A stretch of DNA of 64,000 nt, taken from NCBI RefSeq assembly GCF_002904345.1, contig NZ_PEIH01000005.1, positions 612,449-676,448 on the forward strand. The letters run 5' to 3'. The position numbers and the translations under genes are program-made. The notes beneath the pieces are model-generated. The model saw only the letters and a list, made by a program, of their open reading frames with translations, did no database searches and was not told the origin of the DNA. Source of the stretch: Bacteroidetes bacterium endosymbiont of Geopemphigus sp. (GTDB lineage Bacteria; Bacteroidota; Bacteroidia; Flavobacteriales; Blattabacteriaceae). Below are positions 39,410 to 50,332 of the stretch, piece after piece (within the stretch, counting starts at the first letter, position 1; every line of letters begins with the position of its first letter).

Positions 39410-42181
39410 TTAAAGGCTTCTTTTAACCGAGACCTCCTCGTAAGCTTCAACAAAATCTCCGGTCTGTATATCGTTGTAGTTTTTAATATTCAAACCACAT
39501 TCATAACCTTTGGAGACTTCTTTAACGTCTTCTTTGAAACGCTTGAGAGAGGCAAGCTCTCCATCATGAATGACAATACCATCTCGGATCAATCTTATCT
39601 TAACACTTCGCAACATTTTACCATCGGTAACCATACAACCGGCGATAGTGCCTATTTTGGTGATCTTAAATACATTTCGGATTTCAGCGGCACCGCAAAT
39701 CTGTTCGCGTATCTCAGGAGAGTGCATACCTTCTATGGCTTCCTTAATTTCATTAATAGCGTCATAAATAATAGAATAAGTTCGAATTTCGATATCTTCT
39801 TTTTCAGCAATGGTTCGAGCATTAAGCGCTGGACGAACATTAAATCCTATGATGATCGCATCCGATGCGCTTGCCAGCAACACATCCGATTCGGTGATTT
39901 GTCCCACTCCTTTATGAATGACACTTACCGCCACCTCCTGAGTAGAGAGTCTTTCAAGCGCATCTATAAGCGCTTCCACAGAACCATCTACATCTCCTTT
40001 TAAAATGATTTTAAGCTCTTTGAAGTCACCCAGCGCAATACGACGACCGATTTCATCAAGGGTAAGATGTTTCTGAGTACGAATGTTTTGTTCGCGTTGT
40101 AGCTGCTGTCGTCTCGAGGCGATTTGCTTAGCTTCTTTTTCCTCGATAAACACTTTGAATTTATCACCTGCTGCAGGGGCGCTTCCAAGGCCTAATATGG
40201 CCACTGGTTTCGAAGGGCCTGCTTCTTGAATGGAGTGGCCACGCTCATCCAAAAGCGCCTTAGCTTTGCCGTGATGCGATCCTGCCAATATATAATCCCC
40301 GAGTCTAAGCGTTCCGGCCTGCACGAGTATGGTAGTGACATAGCCGCGACCCTTATCAAGGGTAGCTTCTATCACTGTACCTGAGGCGGGCTTACCCGGA
40401 TTGGCTTTTAATCCCAAAACTTCGGCTTCTAGCCAGACTTTCTCAAGTAATTGTTCAAGACCGATGCCTGTTTTCGCGGAAATCTCCTGAGATTGGTACT
40501 TACCTCCCCATTCTTCCACCAAGAAATTCATATTGGCCAGCTGCTCACGAATTTTATCAGGTTGCGCCGTAGGCTTATCTATTTTGTTCAAGGCAAATAT
40601 TATAGGAACACCTGCTGCTTGGGCATGACTGATCGCCTCTTTGGTTTGGGGCATTACCTCATCGTCAACGGCTATAACGACAATAACGATATCGGTTATC
40701 TGTGTGCCCCTGGCACGCATAGCGGTAAAAGCTTCATGTCCCGGGGTATCGAGAAAAGTAATCCGTTGCCCAGCTTTGAATTCAACGCTATAGGCTCCGA
40801 TGTGCTGGGTGATTCCCCCAGACTCTCCGGCGATGACATTGGTTTTTCTGATATAATCGAGCAAAGAAGTCTTTCCATGATCCACATGCCCCATCACAGT
40901 AACTATAGGAGCGCGCGCGCACAAGCTCTCCTTTGGATCTTCCTCTTCTTGAATGGACTCATCGATATCGGCTCCCACAAAATCCATACTATAGCCGAAT
41001 TCATCGGCTACAAGGGTAAGCACCTCGGCATCTAAGCGCTGATTCAGTGTCACCATGACCCCAAGAGACATACAAGTGGTGATGAGTTGCGTGGCGGGCA
41101 CTTCCATCATAGCGGCCAATTCGTTGACCGTGGCAAATTCAGCTACTTTCAGGACTTTACTTTCTTGATCTTGTAAATCGCTTTCAAAGGCCTGCTGATC
41201 TTTTCTGAATTGACGCTTTTCACGGCGAAATTTAGAAGTTTTGGATTTACCTCCTTTTGAAGTGAGTTTCTCAAGGGTTTCCTTGATTTGTTTGCCGATC
41301 TGCTCATCCGTTAACTCAGCTTGCTGGTTGTCTCTTCTGGCTTTGCGCTGACCTGCTTTCAGAGCAGTTGAACGCTGCGCGCTTGAGGAATTTTTAGATT
41401 TTTCCGCTGTACGCAAAGGACGTTGCGCACCTATCGTTTTAACATCTTCGGCGGTAATCTCTTTATTAATACGCCTGCGTTTTTTCTTATTCGAATCCGT
41501 TACGGGAGGTTTACGCCTTTCAAACTGGGAAAGATCAATTTTATCGCCTGTAAAAGCAGGTCCTTCAAGTTTTTGATAATGGGTTTTGATATGATCTGAA
41601 GGAACCATAAGATCCGGAACTTTTACCTGATTCTCTGTAATCAAAGGCAGAGAGGAATTTATTTGCGTAGAGGGTTCCCTTTCTTTTTTAGATTCGATCT
41701 CTTCCTTTGAGGAACGCTCCTGAGCCTGAATTGGGACGGAAGGCTCTTTTTTTATTTGAGGCACCAAAGAAGAACGTAGCTCATTTTTCCCAGAAATCGA
41801 TGAATATTCTTTTTTTCTGGGACCTAAGGAATCTAAATCTATTTTTCCTATGGTACGAGGACCATGAGGAGGCTCAATACGCTTAGGGATATCTTGTGTG
41901 AGCATTTGCTCAGAAGGTTCATTTGCTTTTCCTTTTTGAAGGATTTCCTCACGGATCTGTTCTTTTTCTATCTTTTTTTGCAAAGAGATTTTTTCAGAGG
42001 CATCTCTTGCTTTTTTATCTGACTGGAATTCACGTACCAAAAGTTGATAAACTTCTTGTTTAATTTTTGCGTTAGGATTGCTTTCCAGCTCTATTTCTTT
42101 GCTTTGCAAAAAATCCACTACCCTTTTCAGGGAAATATTCAATTCCTTCAGTATTGTCCTCAATCTGATCTTACCAGTCAT
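39410..42181 (-). CDS. infB: Translation initiation factor IF-2
   Basis: This 923-residue GTPase places fMet-tRNA on the 30S subunit. The long Lys/Glu/Ser-rich N-terminal part (about 60-340) is variable, as usual. The G domain (about 425-590) has [18 protein letters not shown] (G1), DTPGHEAF (G3) and ALNKID (G4), followed by domains II-IV. It has no lesions and is of normal length for Bacteroidota. It sits downstream of nusA, as in most bacteria. Confidence 0.97.
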   Translation of the reverse strand: MTGKIRLRTILKELNISLKRVVDFLQSKEIELESNPNAKIKQEVYQLLVREFQSDKKARDASEKISLQKKIEKEQIREEILQKGKANEPSEQMLTQDIPKRIEPPHGPRTIGKIDLDSLGPRKKEYSSISGKNELRSSLVPQIKKEPSVPIQAQERSSKEEIESKKEREPSTQINSSLPLITENQVKVPDLMVPSDHIKTHYQKLEGPAFTGDKIDLSQFERRKPPVTDSNKKKRRRINKEITAEDVKTIGAQRPLRTAEKSKNSSSAQRSTALKAGQRKARRDNQQAELTDEQIGKQIKETLEKLTSKGGKSKTSKFRREKRQFRKDQQAFESDLQDQESKVLKVAEFATVNELAAMMEVPATQLITTCMSLGVMVTLNQRLDAEVLTLVADEFGYSMDFVGADIDESIQEEEDPKESLCARAPIVTVMGHVDHGKTSLLDYIRKTNVIAGESGGITQHIGAYSVEFKAGQRITFLDTPGHEAFTAMRARGTQITDIVIVVIAVDDEVMPQTKEAISHAQAAGVPIIFALNKIDKPTAQPDKIREQLANMNFLVEEWGGKYQSQEISAKTGIGLEQLLEKVWLEAEVLGLKANPGKPASGTVIEATLDKGRGYVTTILVQAGTLRLGDYILAGSHHGKAKALLDERGHSIQEAGPSKPVAILGLGSAPAAGDKFKVFIEEKEAKQIASRRQQLQREQNIRTQKHLTLDEIGRRIALGDFKELKIILKGDVDGSVEALIDALERLSTQEVAVSVIHKGVGQITESDVLLASASDAIIIGFNVRPALNARTIAEKEDIEIRTYSIIYDAINEIKEAIEGMHSPEIREQICGAAEIRNVFKITKIGTIAGCMVTDGKMLRSVKIRLIRDGIVIHDGELASLKRFKEDVKEVSKGYECGLNIKNYNDIQTGDFVEAYEEVSVKRSL

Positions 42182-42272
42182 AAAAAACTCTCTATTGCGA
42201 AAAAAATCGCTTTAACCTTTACAAAAATAGTCGTTTCAATATTTATATAGGAAAAGGGATCATCTCTTTCTA

Positions 42273-43517
42273 TTATTTTATCTCGTTGAATTCCTCTTTT
42301 AATACCCTGCAGACATCTAAAATAGTCTCTTCTTCTAAATCGGTACGCCTGATGAGATCTTCTAGATCACAATCCAGTATGGCGCGAGCTGTATCAAGAC
42401 CTGCATTTCGGAACTGTTCTATAATCCAAGGTTCTATTTCATCACCAAATTCGGTAAGCTCCACATCATCTTCATAAGGTGAATCTCTGAAAATATTAAT
42501 TTTATAACCGGTCAACTGACTTGCCAACCGGATATTTTGCCCATTACGACCAATAGCTTTTGATACCTGATCAGGCTTTACCGAAACCATAGCAGTTTTA
42601 TTCTCTTGATCAATCTTTATCATCGATATCTTTGCCGGGTTTATAGCCCGGGTAATGTATAATTGATGGTTGGTAGTATAATTGATAACGTCTATGTTTT
42701 CGTTTCTTAATTCTTTAACTATAGAATGTATACGCGTACCTTTTACACCCACACAAGCTCCCACAGGATCTATCCTATCGTCATAAGATTCTACCGCCAC
42801 CTTGGCTTTTTCTCCGGGGATACGAACTACATTCTTTACGATAATGAGTCCGTCAACGACCTCAGGAATCTCCTGTTCAAAAAGCTTTTTTAGAAACTCC
42901 GGATCGCTGCGTGAAAGAATAACCACCGGCTTGATGCCTTCAAGACGTACTTCTTTGATTACTGCTCGCAAGCTATCGCCTTTGCGGCTAAAATCATTTG
43001 GAATTTGCTCTTCCTTAGGCAAAATCATTTCATTATGATTGTCATCGCGAATAATAAGGTGTTTATTATAACGGACATAATGAATCTCTCCAACGACAAT
43101 CTCTCCTATACGATCTTTAAAATTTTTATAAATTACCGTATTGTAATATTCCTTGCTCTTGGAAAAAAGATTTTGTTTGAGAGACAAAATAGATCTGCGT
43201 CCGAGGTCTTTAAGCTCAACTTTCTCCGAAACTTCTTCTCCAATCTCAAAATCAGGCTCTATTTTCTTGGCTTCCGAGAGCTCGATCTGCTCATTATCCT
43301 CCTGAACCACTCCATCTTCTACCACTGTGCGATTGCGCCAGATCTCAAGATCACCTTTATCAGGATTTACAATGATGTCGAAATTATCTGCCGATCCATA
43401 TCTTTTACGTAAAACAGCCCTGATGGACTCTTCCAATATGGCCATAAGAGTGGAGCGGTCTATATTTTTCTCCTCTTTAAAATCCGCAAACGATTCAATC
43501 AGAGCCAGATTATCCAT
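42273..43517 (-). CDS. nusA: Transcription termination/antitermination protein NusA
   Basis: This 414-residue RNA-polymerase-binding factor controls pausing and termination. It has an N-terminal domain (about 1-130), an S1 domain (about 130-200, IGEVVGEIHYVRYNKHLII), and tandem KH domains (CVGVKGTRIHSIVKEL and SKAIGRNGQNIRLASQL). It lacks the long acidic-repeat C-terminus of the E. coli protein, which is usual for this phylum. It is the first intact gene of the rimP-nusA-infB operon, since rimP is dead. Confidence 0.96.
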   Translation of the reverse strand: MDNLALIESFADFKEEKNIDRSTLMAILEESIRAVLRKRYGSADNFDIIVNPDKGDLEIWRNRTVVEDGVVQEDNEQIELSEAKKIEPDFEIGEEVSEKVELKDLGRRSILSLKQNLFSKSKEYYNTVIYKNFKDRIGEIVVGEIHYVRYNKHLIIRDDNHNEMILPKEEQIPNDFSRKGDSLRAVIKEVRLEGIKPVVILSRSDPEFLKKLFEQEIPEVVDGLIIVKNVVRIPGEKAKVAVESYDDRIDPVGACVGVKGTRIHSIVKELRNENIDVINYTTNHQLYITRAINPAKISMIKIDQENKTAMVSVKPDQVSKAIGRNGQNIRLASQLTGYKINIFRDSPYEDDVELTEFGDEIEPWIIEQFRNAGLDTARAILDCDLEDLIRRTDLEEETILDVCRVLKEEFNEIK

Positions 43518-43624
43518 GGTATATCATTTTTTTCAAAATTTGATTTTTATTTTTACCTCCTTAATTTTTTCATAATGGATCTTCTAAGGTTATAACATTC
43601 TTTCTTTTCCCTTTTCTTTTCAGT

Positions 43625-43962
43625 GGAAATTAAAGCCGCTGAAAAGAAATAGCGTATTGATCAGATTTCTTAAACATACCCAGATAACAGATAACTTCCA
43701 AAATCATCACAGAGAGTTGCGTGACACTTAACGATTTGCTTAAAGTGGCTAGAAGATACTCTTCAAGAGTATAATCAACTTTTTATCTCTTAAATACCCT
43801 TGCAAATGATGAAGAATTCATACGCGCTTCTTTAATAAAACATCTTGACCTCCATCGATAGGTACGCGAATATGATGGCTAGATGATAATGATACATCTA
43901 CCAGAAAAAGACCAACTCTTTCGGTCAAAATTTCCTGAATCAGATGCGCGACCTATTCTTTT
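43625..43962 (-). pseudogene. rimP: Ribosome maturation factor RimP, degraded
   Basis: The N-terminal pieces VAHLIQEILTERVGLFLVDV and SLSSSHHIRVPIDGGQDV, then MNSSSFARVFKR and YTLEEYLLATLSKS, follow RimP order and lie in its conserved place before nusA. In-frame stops at about 43950 and 43785, at least one shift, and no C-terminal domain make it non-functional. RimP helps 30S assembly and is non-essential in E. coli. Confidence 0.75.
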
Positions 43963-43981
43963 TTAGGGTACTAGGGTTATA

Positions 43982-44011
43982 AAAATAAGGGCTTTTACAG
44001 CCCTTATTTTG
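43982..44011. terminator. Bidirectional rho-independent terminator
   Basis: AAAATAAGGGC and GCCCTTATTTT form an eleven-pair stem around an eight-base loop, with A/T tails on both sides. It separates the yccA gene from the old rimP-nusA-infB operon. Confidence 0.85.
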
Positions 44012-44110
44012 TTTTCTATTTCTTTTGCTACGCGACAAATATATATAAATATATATAAGAATTTATTTAAGCCTCTGCTGTATTGAAATTTTACATTTTT
44101 AAATAACTTC

Positions 44111-44842
44111 CTAATCATTTTTATTGATTTTTGAAAGAAGATTCAATATTTCAATATACAACCATATCAATGTAATCATCAAGGCCATTGCAGAAAACCA
44201 TTCCATATATTTTGGGGCACGCTGCGCTAACTGACGTTCTATAAAATCAAAATCCACGGCAAGGTTCAGTGCCGCTATGATGATGACAAACACACTAAAG
44301 GCAATGCTTATCCAAGAATCGCCGAAATTGAAAGGAATTACCTGAAAAAAAGAGCTAGCCACCCATGCTATAAGGTAATAGGTAGCGATAGCTAATGCAG
44401 CTCCGAAAAGAACCGAACGAAACCTTTCAGTAACCCTTATGATCTTCATTCGGTAAAGCGAGAGCATCAATAAAAAAGTAACGAAAGTAGCCAAAACCGC
44501 CTGCAAGGGCAAACCCGGATAGCGAGCATGAACCACAGCAGAAAAGGCTCCTAAGAAAACCCCCTCAGCCAGGGAATAAACAGGCGCTAAATAAGGGCTC
44601 CATTTCGGCTTAAAACTCGCCGTCAGCGCCATTGCAAAACCTAGTAAACCCCCTGTCAACGCATAAGATGATGGGTTTATTCCGCGAAAAACCACACCCC
44701 AAGTAGCCGATGCGCTTAGCAAGGTAAGGACAAATAGAAAAATGCTTTTATTGAGCACCCCTGCACGTGTCATAATTTCATGATTGTTAAATATAACTGT
44801 GGGAGACTTTGAGAAGCTCTTATTTAAAAATGGATTGGCCAT
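44111..44842 (-). CDS. Bax inhibitor-1/YccA family membrane protein
   Basis: A 243-residue integral membrane protein with seven predicted helices: e.g. SIFLFVLTLLSASATWGVVF, the LAPVYSLAEGVFLGAFSAV segment, and the terminal ALMITLIWLYIEILNLL. These match the YccA/UPF0005 family; relatives modulate FtsH protease or act as pH-sensitive ion leaks. I start at 44842 (MANPFLNKSF) instead of 44875 because the earlier part has no family counterpart. It faces a divergent MscS gene about 100 bases away. Confidence 0.85.
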   Translation of the reverse strand: MANPFLNKSFSKSPTVIFNNHEIMTRAGVLNKSIFLFVLTLLSASATWGVVFRGINPSSYALTGGLLGFAMALTASFKPKWSPYLAPVYSLAEGVFLGAFSAVVHARYPGLPLQAVLATFVTFLLMLSLYRMKIIRVTERFRSVLFGAALAIATYYLIAWVASSFFQVIPFNFGDSWISIAFSVFVIIIAALNLAVDFDFIERQLAQRAPKYMEWFSAMALMITLIWLYIEILNLLSKINKND

Positions 44843-44942
44843 TTCAAATGAATTTTTTGAATATATTACAGGCAAATATAATACTTCTCTCTCACTTGAT
44901 TAAATTTGTGTTCTCAATTTAAAAATTCAAAGAATATTTTTA

Positions 44943-46178
44943 ATGCAGTTACTTCTGTATTTCGATCAGCAAAGTGAATGGCTTCACAACTTGCTCATCA
45001 GTTTTGATCTGGGTGAATGGACTTCCATAAACTTAACACTGGGGGCTAAACTATTGACACTGGGTCTTGTTATAGTGACACTTGAATTGTTATTCAATCG
45101 ATTAGTACGCTTTGTAAGTAAGCGCATTGTGAACTCTACGCACTTTAGCTGGGATGATATTCTTTATAAGAATAAAGTCTTTGACAGTCTGGGGCATTTT
45201 TTTCCAGTGGCTCTAGGCTTCATACTGGTAGAAGGTCTGTTTAAATCTCATCCAGACTTTATCGGTCATGTACAAAAAGTTTTCTATGCTCTTTTTGTTC
45301 TGATATTCCTGCAATTCTCTATACGGATGATCAATTCCGTCATGCAAATCGCCACCAGTGAAAATAATCATCAGACCATTGCAGTACGCTCTTTTTCTCA
45401 ATTATTGAAAATACTTTCGGTTATAATATGCGTATTGATGATCATATCGATCATTTTTGGTGTGTCTTTCTCTTCCATTATTACAAGCCTGGGAACGGCC
45501 ACAGCGGTAATCGTTCTCATTTTTCGCGATACCATATTAGGATTCATCTCGGGAGTACAAATGGCTACTACTAGAATGATTAAAGTGGGAGACTGGATTA
45601 CCATACCTAAACATACTATAGAAGGGATCGTTATCGAAATCAATCTGATATCGGCCAAAATCGAAAATTTTGATAAAACAATAACTACAGTTCCAACTTA
45701 CGATTTGATTTCAACAGCTGTCACCAATTTCGAAGTGATGCGTCAGAAAAATATTCGTCGCATTAAACGCTCGATACTTTTTAACACACTTTCCTTTAAA
45801 TTTTTAGAGATAGAAGATTTGAAAAGATTCAAGAATTCCTGCCTGATTGGAAAATATATTGAGGAAAAGGAAAAAGAGATAAGTATCTATAATGAAGAGG
45901 AAAAATATGAAATTAATTATCGAAAGCTTAGTAACATAGGACTTTTCAGAGAGTATGCCTTACATTATTTAAAAGCACATCCAATGATCTCAAACTCTCA
46001 AACTCTCATAGTACGCCATCTTGAGCCTACACAGTATGGATTACCATTACAACTTTACTGCTTTACAAAAACATCCCTTTTGGTAGACTATGAAAGGATT
46101 CAGGCGGATGTATTTGACCATCTGTTTGCAGTGGCTTATATCTTTGATTTGGAACTTACCCAGGTAAGCATTCATTAA
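44943..46178 (+). CDS. MscS-family mechanosensitive channel (YbdG-like)
   Basis: This 411-residue inner-membrane channel releases solutes on osmotic downshock. About five hydrophobic helices occupy residues 1-200. The pore-lining helix and beta domain are recognisable: LGTATAVIVLIFRDTILGFI, GVQMATTRMIKVGDWITIP, VPTYDLIS. The long C-terminal part (about 270-411) is typical of the YbdG/YnaI subgroup. Retention of such a channel suggests exposure to osmotic change. It is followed 12 bases later by pdxJ. Confidence 0.9.
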   Translation: MQLLLYFDQQSEWLHNLLISFDLGEWTSINLTLGAKLLTLGLVIVTLELLFNRLVRFVSKRIVNSTHFSWDDILYKNKVFDSLGHFFPVALGFILVEGLFKSHPDFIGHVQKVFYALFVLIFLQFSIRMINSVMQIATSENNHQTIAVRSFSQLLKILSVIICVLMIISIIFGVSFSSIITSLGTATAVIVLIFRDTILGFISGVQMATTRMIKVGDWITIPKHTIEGIVIEINLISAKIENFDKTITTVPTYDLISTAVTNFEVMRQKNIRRIKRSILFNTLSFKFLEIEDLKRFKNSCLIGKYIEEKEKEISIYNEEEKYEINYRKLSNIGLFREYALHYLKAHPMISNSQTLIVRHLEPTQYGLPLQLYCFTKTSLLVDYERIQADVFDHLFAVAYIFDLELTQVSIH

Positions 46179-46190
46179 ATATCACTTTTT

Positions 46191-46931
46191 ATGACAAAAC
46201 TAAGCGTAAATATCAATAAAATAGCTACTATTCGCAACGCACGGGGGGGAGATTTTCCCAATCTCATTCAAGTGGCTAAAGATATACAAAAATTTGGCGC
46301 GCAGGGAATTACCGTTCACCCACGTCCCGATGAAAGACATATACGTTATCAGGATGCACGCGATCTCAAGGGAATCGTGTGCACAGAATTCAACATCGAA
46401 GGAAATCCAAATGCTAAATTTATCGAATTGGTTAAACAAGTAAAACCTGAGCAAGTGACTCTTGTGCCCGACGCACAAGATGCGATTACCTCCAACGCTG
46501 GCTGGAACACCATTGAGCATGAATCCTTTCTTAAAGAGGTAATCAGCGAGTTTAAATCTTATGGAATTCGAACGTCAATATTTCTGGATCCAGATCCTAG
46601 ATATATTAAAAGTGCCGTTCGCAGCGGCGCTGATCGTATAGAACTTTATACCGAAGCTTATGCGAGAGATTTCGCTGATAAAAACCTCGATTCTATAAAG
46701 CCTTATTTATTAACTACAAAGGAGGCTATCGAAAATGGTTTGGGCGTTAACGCGGGGCATGATTTAAGTCTGGAAAATATCGAGCACTTTATAGAAAAAG
46801 TGCCGGATATTCTGGAGGTGTCCATCGGGCATGCCCTTATAGTAGAGGCTCTTTACTTAGGTATAGAAAACACCATACAATCTTATCTCAGGCGCATAGA
46901 GAACGCCTGTAGAAAAGCGAGCCAGCGATGA
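46191..46931 (+). CDS. pdxJ: Pyridoxine 5'-phosphate synthase
   Basis: This 246-residue TIM-barrel enzyme condenses deoxyxylulose 5-phosphate with aminoacetone phosphate (from 4-phosphohydroxythreonine) to give pyridoxine 5'-phosphate. The start KLSVNINKIATIRNARGG, the HPRPDERHI active-site loop, VTLVPDA, SIFLDPDP and GLGVNAGHDLS are all present. It supplies the PLP used by HisC and the aromatic aminotransferase. It overlaps the next gene by four bases. Confidence 0.96.
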   Translation: MTKLSVNINKIATIRNARGGDFPNLIQVAKDIQKFGAQGITVHPRPDERHIRYQDARDLKGIVCTEFNIEGNPNAKFIELVKQVKPEQVTLVPDAQDAITSNAGWNTIEHESFLKEVISEFKSYGIRTSIFLDPDPRYIKSAVRSGADRIELYTEAYARDFADKNLDSIKPYLLTTKEAIENGLGVNAGHDLSLENIEHFIEKVPDILEVSIGHALIVEALYLGIENTIQSYLRRIENACRKASQR

Positions 46932-47704
46932 TCATGCATTCTAAAATCTACGGAAAAGGACAGCCTTTGCTCATACTACACGGACTTTTTGGCATGGGAG
47001 ACAACTGGACCACCTTAGGAAAAAAATGGGCGGGAGATCATCAAGAAGTTCATTTACTAGATCTCCGAAATCATGGAAAGAGTTTTCATAGCGGAGCCAT
47101 GAGTTATGATCTCTTAAGCGAGGATCTCTTAAATTACATGGAACGCCATGGACTTTCAAAGCCGGTATTGCTTGGCCATTCTATGGGAGGTAAAGCTGCC
47201 ATGCATTTTAGTCTGCATTATCCTGAGAATGCTAGAGCCCTTGTAGTTGCCGATATCGCTCCACGATCATATCCAGCGCATCATCAGAAAATAATAACGA
47301 GCATAAAACATGTTCCTATAAACACTCTGAAGAGTCGCGGAGCTTTAAACGAATTTTTACAAGAAAATATAGACGATCCTGCAATCCGCGAATTACTTTC
47401 TAAAAATAGTTACCGTACCGAAGAAGACCACTTCGCTTTTCGCTTTTATCTTCCGGGAATTGAAAACAATTATGAGGGATTAATATCAGCACAAAGCACT
47501 GAGAAAACTTATCATGGGAAAGCGCTTTTTCTTTGTGGAGATGAATCGGACTATATCGTTCGGGAAGACTTTTCAGAGATTCAAAAAATATTTCCAGGAT
47601 CGGAAATAATAACTATACCTAAAGCGGGTCATTGGATTCATTTGGATAATCCACAGGCGGTTTATGAAAAAGTCGATCGATTTTTAAAAGCTTATCAAGA
47701 ATAA
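46928..47704 (+). CDS. Alpha/beta-hydrolase (YbfF-like esterase)
   Basis: This 258-residue hydrolase has an oxyanion-loop LHGLFGMGDNW (about residues 16-26), the nucleophile elbow GHSMGGKAAMH (Ser near 87), DIAPRSYPAHH, and the catalytic His in AGHWIHLDNP near the C-terminus. It resembles YbfF/BioH-type thioesterases and carboxylesterases. Biotin-pathway use cannot be claimed from this window. It is co-translated with pdxJ through a four-base overlap. Confidence 0.88.
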   Translation: MIMHSKIYGKGQPLLILHGLFGMGDNWTTLGKKWAGDHQEVHLLDLRNHGKSFHSGAMSYDLLSEDLLNYMERHGLSKPVLLGHSMGGKAAMHFSLHYPENARALVVADIAPRSYPAHHQKIITSIKHVPINTLKSRGALNEFLQENIDDPAIRELLSKNSYRTEEDHFAFRFYLPGIENNYEGLISAQSTEKTYHGKALFLCGDESDYIVREDFSEIQKIFPGSEIITIPKAGHWIHLDNPQAVYEKVDRFLKAYQE

Positions 47705-47794
47705 ATATAAATAAATAAGATCTGAAATTCTTAGCTATTCTAATGTTTATATTTGAAAAAAGCTGCGTTTAACGCGATATATTTCTATAAGACT

Positions 47795-50062
47795 ATGGCA
47801 TTCGATTTACACATGATTAAGCAGGTATATGAAAGGATAAAAGAACGCGTACCACAAGCGAGATCACTTATAGGAAAACCTCTTACTTGTACAGAAAAAA
47901 TACTTTACAGCCACCTCTTTGATGAAACATCCAAAAGCGTTTACTTACGAGGAGAATCCTACGTAGATTTCGCTCCTGATCGCGTGGCCATGCAAGATGC
48001 TACAGCGCAGATGGCTCTTCTGCAATTTATGCAGGCAGGTCAAAATAAAACCGTTGCACCCTCCACAGTGCATTGTGACCATCTCATACAAGCAAAATCA
48101 GGGGCAAATAAAGACCTCCAGGAGTCAATCAATAAAAATAATGAAGTTTTTAATTTTCTGCAATCCGTATCGAACAAGTATGGTATTGGTTTTTGGGCAC
48201 CAGGAGCCGGTATTATCCATCAGGTGGTTTTGGAGAATTATGCCTTTCCCGGTGGGATGATGATAGGCACCGACTCGCATACGCCCAACGCAGGAGGTTT
48301 AAGCATGATGGCTATAGGTGTTGGAGGATCTGATGCTGTGGATGTTATGGCGGGCATGCCCTGGGAGTTAAAATTTCCTAAAATTATAGGAGTTCATCTC
48401 AAAGGGAAGCTTAGCGGATGGACTTCGGCTAAGGATATCGTCCTAAAAGTGGCAGCTATACTGAACGTGAAAGGCGGTACAGGTGCCATTGTGGAGTATT
48501 TCGGCGAAGGAGCGGAAAGTCTTTCCTGTACAGGGAAAGGCACTATATGTAATATGGGCGCTGAAATTGGAGCAACTACCTCCCTTTTTGCCTACGACAA
48601 TAAATCGGAAGATTATTTGAGAAATACAGAACGAGCAGATATAGCTGAGATGGCTTCCAATGTAAAAGAGCATCTCAAAGCAGATTCGGAAGTATACGCG
48701 AATCCAAAAAAATATTTCGATCAACTTATCACTATAGACCTAAACAAACTAGAACCTCATATCAACGGACCCTTCACACCTGATCTGGCCTGGCCTATTT
48801 CAAAATTCGCCCAGGCAGTTAAGGAAAACCATTGGCCGGAAAAACTCGAAGTGGGCCTGATCGGCTCATGTACAAATTCCTCTTATGAAGACATCAGTCG
48901 CTCAGCTTCAATTGTAAAACAAGGAATAGAAAAAGGCTTAAAATTTCAATCGGAATTCACGGTAACTCCCGGCTCCGAGCAAGTTCGTTATACCGTAGCG
49001 CGTGACGGCTATCTGGCGTTGTTTGAAAAGATAGGTGGAACAGTGTTGGCCAATGCTTGCGGCCCTTGTATAGGGCAATGGGCAAGGCATACGAATGATC
49101 CGAATCGTAAAAATTCTATACTCACTTCTTTCAACAGAAATTTTTCCAAGCGTAATGACGGCAATGTAAATACGCATGCTTTTATATCCTCCCCTGAAAT
49201 TGTAACGGCTATAGCTTTGGCGGGAAGATTGAGTTTTAACCCGATTACCGATACAATACAAAATGAAAAGGGTGAACATGTAAAACTTGCCGAGCCTCAA
49301 GGTTCTGAATTACCCCTTAAAGGATTTTCGGTGGAGGATCACGGTTATCATGCCCCGATAGAGGACGGAAAAAATATAGTTATCAGCATTTCCAAAGACT
49401 CAGATCGATTGCAACTTCTCGAGCCTTTTGCGGCATGGAACGGGGAAAATCTCATAGGGGTAAGACTTTTGATCAAGGCTGAGGGGAAATGTACCACTGA
49501 CCATATTTCAATGGCCGGACCATGGCTGAAATACCGTGGACACCTAGATAACATTTCTGAAAATATGCTTATTGGTGCGATTAACGCCTTTAACGGAAAA
49601 GCCAACTCCGTAAAAAATATGCTCGATGGTGTTTACGGAGCTGTTCCGGATACAGCAAGAGCTTACAAAGCTGCAGGTGTTCCCAGTATAGTGGTAGGCG
49701 ATGAGAATTATGGCGAGGGTTCTTCACGAGAGCACGCCGCAATGGAGCCGCGTCATTTGGGCGTTCGTACGGTATTGGTTCGATCATTTGCGAGGATTCA
49801 TGAAACAAATCTTAAAAAACAAGGAGTGTTGGCACTGACTTTTGCTGATAAGAGCGATTATGGTAAGATTCAAGAAGAAGATCTATTTAACTTCACGGAT
49901 CTGAAATATTTTTCGCCGGAAAAACCACTAAGCATTGAAATTGTTCATAAAAACGGAGAAAAAGATGTCATAAAGGCTCTTCATTCTTATAATGAAAATC
50001 AAGTTCAATGGTTTCAAGCCGGCTCGGCGCTCAATCTCATCAAAGTGCGAGAAAATATTTAA
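47795..50062 (+). CDS. acnA: Aconitate hydratase
   Basis: This 755-residue enzyme isomerises citrate to isocitrate in the TCA cycle. Cluster cysteines lie in [11 protein letters not shown] and [10 protein letters not shown]. The catalytic-domain loop [14 protein letters not shown] and the early [12 protein letters not shown] are intact. It resembles the mitochondrial-type aconitase usual in Bacteroidota. I start at 47795 ([12 protein letters not shown]) because the in-frame ATG at 47753 adds a stretch unlike the family. The symbol is provisional. It shows that at least part of the TCA cycle is kept. Confidence 0.94.
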   Translation: MAFDLHMIKQVYERIKERVPQARSLIGKPLTCTEKILYSHLFDETSKSVYLRGESYVDFAPDRVAMQDATAQMALLQFMQAGQNKTVAPSTVHCDHLIQAKSGANKDLQESINKNNEVFNFLQSVSNKYGIGFWAPGAGIIHQVVLENYAFPGGMMIGTDSHTPNAGGLSMMAIGVGGSDAVDVMAGMPWELKFPKIIGVHLKGKLSGWTSAKDIVLKVAAILNVKGGTGAIVEYFGEGAESLSCTGKGTICNMGAEIGATTSLFAYDNKSEDYLRNTERADIAEMASNVKEHLKADSEVYANPKKYFDQLITIDLNKLEPHINGPFTPDLAWPISKFAQAVKENHWPEKLEVGLIGSCTNSSYEDISRSASIVKQGIEKGLKFQSEFTVTPGSEQVRYTVARDGYLALFEKIGGTVLANACGPCIGQWARHTNDPNRKNSILTSFNRNFSKRNDGNVNTHAFISSPEIVTAIALAGRLSFNPITDTIQNEKGEHVKLAEPQGSELPLKGFSVEDHGYHAPIEDGKNIVISISKDSDRLQLLEPFAAWNGENLIGVRLLIKAEGKCTTDHISMAGPWLKYRGHLDNISENMLIGAINAFNGKANSVKNMLDGVYGAVPDTARAYKAAGVPSIVVGDENYGEGSSREHAAMEPRHLGVRTVLVRSFARIHETNLKKQGVLALTFADKSDYGKIQEEDLFNFTDLKYFSPEKPLSIEIVHKNGEKDVIKALHSYNENQVQWFQAGSALNLIKVRENI

Positions 50063-50094
50063 AATTTGTTAAGAAATATGTAATTTCATAATTT

Positions 50095-50112
50095 CCTCTG
50101 GAATTCCGGAGG
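50095..50112 (+). terminator. Candidate terminator after aconitase
   Basis: A near-palindrome CCTCTGGAATTCCGGAGG, 33 bases after the stop, is followed by TTTAATTTT. The stem is short and the loop is part of the palindrome, so support is modest. Confidence 0.4.
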
Positions 50113-50332
50113 TTTAATTTTGACCTATTAAAAAGAGATTTTGATTGTCTATAACTTCAGTATGTAGAAATTTTGATCATTCATTAGGCATTTTCGATGT
50201 TGTTTACTTCCCATAAGTACTTTGAAACAGATTTTTATTAATTGTTAAATTAATGTTAATAAAAGATAATAGATACAAAAAAAAACAGATAGAATAGCTC
50301 AGTATATTTACACATATGCAAGAAAATATCCT

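Noticed and set aside
39566-40003. 145-residue plus-strand frame inside infB
   Set aside because: It is a shadow on the opposite strand of a fully conserved essential gene; no independent start context or family signal.
40451-41035. 194-residue plus-strand frame opposite infB
   Set aside because: It lies entirely antisense to the IF-2 G domain, whose motifs explain the open frame.
44943-47704. mscS-pdxJ-esterase as a new functional operon
   Set aside because: The genes are closely spaced, but pdxJ and small hydrolases co-occur by chance in many Bacteroidota; no shared pathway is evident.
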